Positions 11,693-13,563 of a stretch of DNA of 13,563 bases are shown here, one piece after another. Made by a program: the position numbers and the translations under genes. Positions within the stretch are counted from its first letter, which is position 1, and each line of letters opens with the position of its first letter. The DNA lies in the NCBI GenBank assembly GCA_023458535.1, contig JAEWYW010000024.1:1-13563 (forward strand), written 5' to 3'. This DNA comes from Bacteroidota bacterium. Lineage in GTDB: Bacteria > Bacteroidota > Bacteroidia > Flavobacteriales > Weeksellaceae. The notes under the pieces are model-generated. The model did no database searches. It saw only the letters and a list, made by a program, of their open reading frames with translations, and had not been told where the DNA came from.

Positions 11693-13153
11693 ATGTCTAT
11701 TCACAGCAAAATTGTAGAGCAGGCCATCACTTTCGATGACGTACTCTTAATCCCTTCTTATTCAGAAGTACTGCCTAATCAGGTTTCATTAAAATCAAGA
11801 CTTACCGACAAAATTTCGCTGAATGTACCAATAGTTTCCGCTGCAATGGATACCGTTACAGAAGCAGATTTGGCTATTGCTATTGCAAGAGTAGGTGGCT
11901 TGGGTTTTATTCATAAAAATATGACTATTGCAGAACAGGCGGCACAGGTAAACCGCGTAAAACGTTCTGAAAATGGTATGATTTCCGATCCAGTTACTTT
12001 GTCTAAAGATCATACTTTAGAACAAGCTAAAGATTTAATGACGAAATATAAAATTTCTGGTCTGCCAGTGGTAGATGCAGATAATGTTTTAATCGGAATT
12101 ATTACCAACAGAGATGTTAAATATCAAGAAAACCTTAATGTAAAGGTAGAAGATATTATGACAAAAGATAATCTCATAACATCTGATAAAAATACCAACC
12201 TCGAAAAAGCAAAAGAGATTCTCCTTAAAAATAGAGTGGAGAAATTACCAATCGTTGATAATAACAATAAACTGGTAGGTTTAATCACTATTAAGGACAT
12301 CGATAATCAGTTAGAATATCCGAATGCCAATAAAGATGCTAACGGAAGACTGATTGTTGGTGCGGGTGTAGGCGTTGGTGAAGATACAATGGATAGGGTA
12401 GAGGCTCTTGTGAAAGCGGGTGTTGATATTGTAGCGATAGATTCTGCTCATGGTCATTCAAAAGGGGTTTTAGATAAAATCTCAGAAATTCGAACAGCTT
12501 TCCCAGAATTGGATATTGTTGGTGGAAATATAGTTACCGCAGAAGCAGCAAAAGATTTAATAAAGGCAGGTGCTAATGTTCTAAAAGTGGGTGTTGGTCC
12601 TGGTTCTATTTGTACAACAAGAGTTGTTGCAGGTGTTGGTGTTCCTCAGCTTTCTGCAATTTATAATGTGTATGAATATGCAAACAAGGAAAATGTAGCT
12701 GTAATTGCTGATGGAGGAATTAAATTATCTGGTGATATTGTTAAGGCGTTGGCAAGTGGTGCAAATGCAGTAATGTTAGGTTCTCTTCTCGCAGGAACGG
12801 ACGAGGCACCTGGTGATGAAATTATTTTTCAAGGCAGAAAATTCAAATCATATCAGGGAATGGGAAGTTTAGCAGCTATGAAAAGAGGTGGAAAAGAAAG
12901 ATATTTCCAAAGTGAAGCCAAGAAATTTGTACCGGAAGGTATTGAGGGCAGAGTTCCACATAAAGGCAAGTTGGAAGATGTTATTTTCCAGTTAACAGGA
13001 GGAATACGTGCAGGTATGGGCTACTGTGGGACAAAAGATATCAGCGTTCTCCAAAAAGATGGTAAGATGGTTCAGATTACAGGCAGCGGATTAAAAGAAT
13101 CCCACCCACACGATGTAATCATCACTCAGGAAGCTCCAAACTACTCGTTGTAG
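11693..13153 (+). CDS. guaB: Inosine-5'-monophosphate dehydrogenase
   Basis: Oxidises IMP to XMP with NAD+, the committed step to guanine nucleotides. The 486 residues give the normal full length: TIM-barrel start with FDDVLLIPSYSEVLP (14-28) and SAAMDTVTE (49-57), a pair of CBS domains as an insert (about 97-208, with ITNRDVK and ITIKDID at the ends of each), then the return of the barrel. GVGPGSICTTR (300-310) holds the catalytic Cys307, DGGI (340-343) binds phosphate, and the mobile flap includes YQGMGSL (387-393) and EGRVPHKG (418-425), where Arg420 is the likely base; the usual Tyr of VPYKG is His here. CBS domains typically bind ATP or GTP for feedback control. It is flanked by its own -7 box and a clear terminator, so it is likely a single-gene unit. 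Confidence 0.97.
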   Translation: MSIHSKIVEQAITFDDVLLIPSYSEVLPNQVSLKSRLTDKISLNVPIVSAAMDTVTEADLAIAIARVGGLGFIHKNMTIAEQAAQVNRVKRSENGMISDPVTLSKDHTLEQAKDLMTKYKISGLPVVDADNVLIGIITNRDVKYQENLNVKVEDIMTKDNLITSDKNTNLEKAKEILLKNRVEKLPIVDNNNKLVGLITIKDIDNQLEYPNANKDANGRLIVGAGVGVGEDTMDRVEALVKAGVDIVAIDSAHGHSKGVLDKISEIRTAFPELDIVGGNIVTAEAAKDLIKAGANVLKVGVGPGSICTTRVVAGVGVPQLSAIYNVYEYANKENVAVIADGGIKLSGDIVKALASGANAVMLGSLLAGTDEAPGDEIIFQGRKFKSYQGMGSLAAMKRGGKERYFQSEAKKFVPEGIEGRVPHKGKLEDVIFQLTGGIRAGMGYCGTKDISVLQKDGKMVQITGSGLKESHPHDVIITQEAPNYSL

Positions 13154-13180
13154 CTTTTGTATTGTAAAAAATATTAATAT

Positions 13181-13215
13181 AACCTCCTTGAAAATATGCT
13201 TTTAAGGAGGTTTTT
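13181..13215 (+). terminator. Rho-independent terminator of guaB
   Basis: AACCTCCTT (13181-13189) pairs with AAGGAGGTT (13204-13212). A bulged G and AAAA/TTTT extend the stem inward around a TATGC loop, and T5 follows. It begins 27 bases after the guaB stop. Confidence 0.9.
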
Positions 13216-13304
13216 AATGAACAGGATATTAAATTTATTACATTAGGTTTTTGTAAATGCTTAAAATTTAATACAATCATTTATAATTGTTTGGAGTAAA
13301 ATTT

Positions 13305-13312
13305 TATATTTG
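13305..13312 (+). promoter_or_regulatory. Promoter -7 box of the DUF3667 gene
   Basis: TATATTTG matches TAnnTTTG, 17 bases before the ATG at 13330. A TTTG at 13290-13293 is only 11 bases upstream, so no proper -33 element is assigned. Confidence 0.5.
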
Positions 13313-13329
13313 TGCAAAACCAATAGTCC

Positions 13330-13563
13330 ATGAGTCACGGTAAACTGAGAGCCGAAAAAGACTGCTTAAACTGCGGCCATTACGTAGAAGAAAAATTTTG
13401 CCCGAATTGTGGACAAGAAAATTCCGAGCCTCGTAAACCTTTCCATTACTTATTTACGCACTTCTTTGAAGACTTAACCCATTATGATGGGCAGTTTTGG
13501 GGAACCATTAAAAATTTACTTTTCAAGCCAGGAAAACTTACCAATACTTATTTACAAGGTAAA
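13330..13563 (+). CDS. DUF3667 family zinc-ribbon membrane protein (partial, N-terminus)
   Basis: The reading frame is open from the ATG at 13330 to the window edge, giving 78 residues. A zinc ribbon is formed by CLNCG (Cys12, Cys15) and CPNCG (Cys24, Cys27), followed by a Phe/His-rich block, HYLFTHFFEDLTHYDGQFW (39-57), and KNLLFKPGKLTNTYL. This order is typical of the N-terminus of DUF3667 proteins of Bacteroidota, which continue into several membrane helices that are not in the window. The function is unknown. The preceding guaB terminator and the -7 box suggest that this is a separate transcription unit. Confidence 0.87.
   Translation, partial: MSHGKLRAEKDCLNCGHYVEEKFCPNCGQENSEPRKPFHYLFTHFFEDLTHYDGQFWGTIKNLLFKPGKLTNTYLQGK

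Overview
The window looks like a chromosomal segment of a member of the Flavobacteriia, most likely close to Chryseobacterium (family Weeksellaceae). The reasons are AT-rich DNA, promoters of the Bacteroidota type (TAnnTTTG at -7), Shine-Dalgarno-poor starts, and flavobacterial protein families: a GlmU-like protein without the canonical motif, DUF4252, GIN/DUF2807, DUF3667 and type B L31. The genus is an inference from recognised protein styles, not from a search.

Layout. (1) 1-613, + strand: the 3' end of 23S rRNA, a spacer holding a long imperfect hairpin built from 7-base units, 5S rRNA and a strong terminator. (2) 614-1047: a gene-free stretch of about 430 bases packed with repeats: GTYTAAR heptamers, inverted heptamers, a perfect small palindrome and a palindromic element of about 95 bases. 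(3) 1048-7144, - strand: a probable operon read from 7144 downward, encoding a surface-type lipoprotein with a beta-helix, a MazG-type pyrophosphohydrolase, AroA (EPSP synthase), an SDR oxidoreductase and an Omp85-family outer membrane protein. Gaps inside it are 2 to 25 bases. A VanZ-like membrane protein follows after a 203-base gap. (4) 7323-8866, + strand: type B ribosomal protein L31 with a textbook promoter and terminator, then the GlmU-like sugar-nucleotide enzyme with its own promoter and a heptamer array in its leader. (5) 8867-9116: a 76-base palindromic repeat and a terminator. (6) 9117-11545, + strand: a three-gene operon of ECF sigma factor, single-pass membrane protein (likely anti-sigma) and an exported DUF4252 plus GIN-domain protein, closed by a UUCG-loop terminator. 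(7) 11693-13153: guaB (IMP dehydrogenase) with promoter and terminator. (8) 13330 to the edge: the N-terminus of a DUF3667 zinc-ribbon protein.

Most genes are core metabolism or envelope functions: aromatic amino acid synthesis, GMP synthesis, translation, UDP-GlcNAc-type metabolism and outer membrane assembly. No phage, transposase, CRISPR array or defence locus is visible. The least-explained content is the sigma/anti-sigma/DUF4252-GIN operon and the family of 7-base periodic intergenic repeats, which appears at five places, including inside the rRNA operon and in the leader of the GlmU-like gene.
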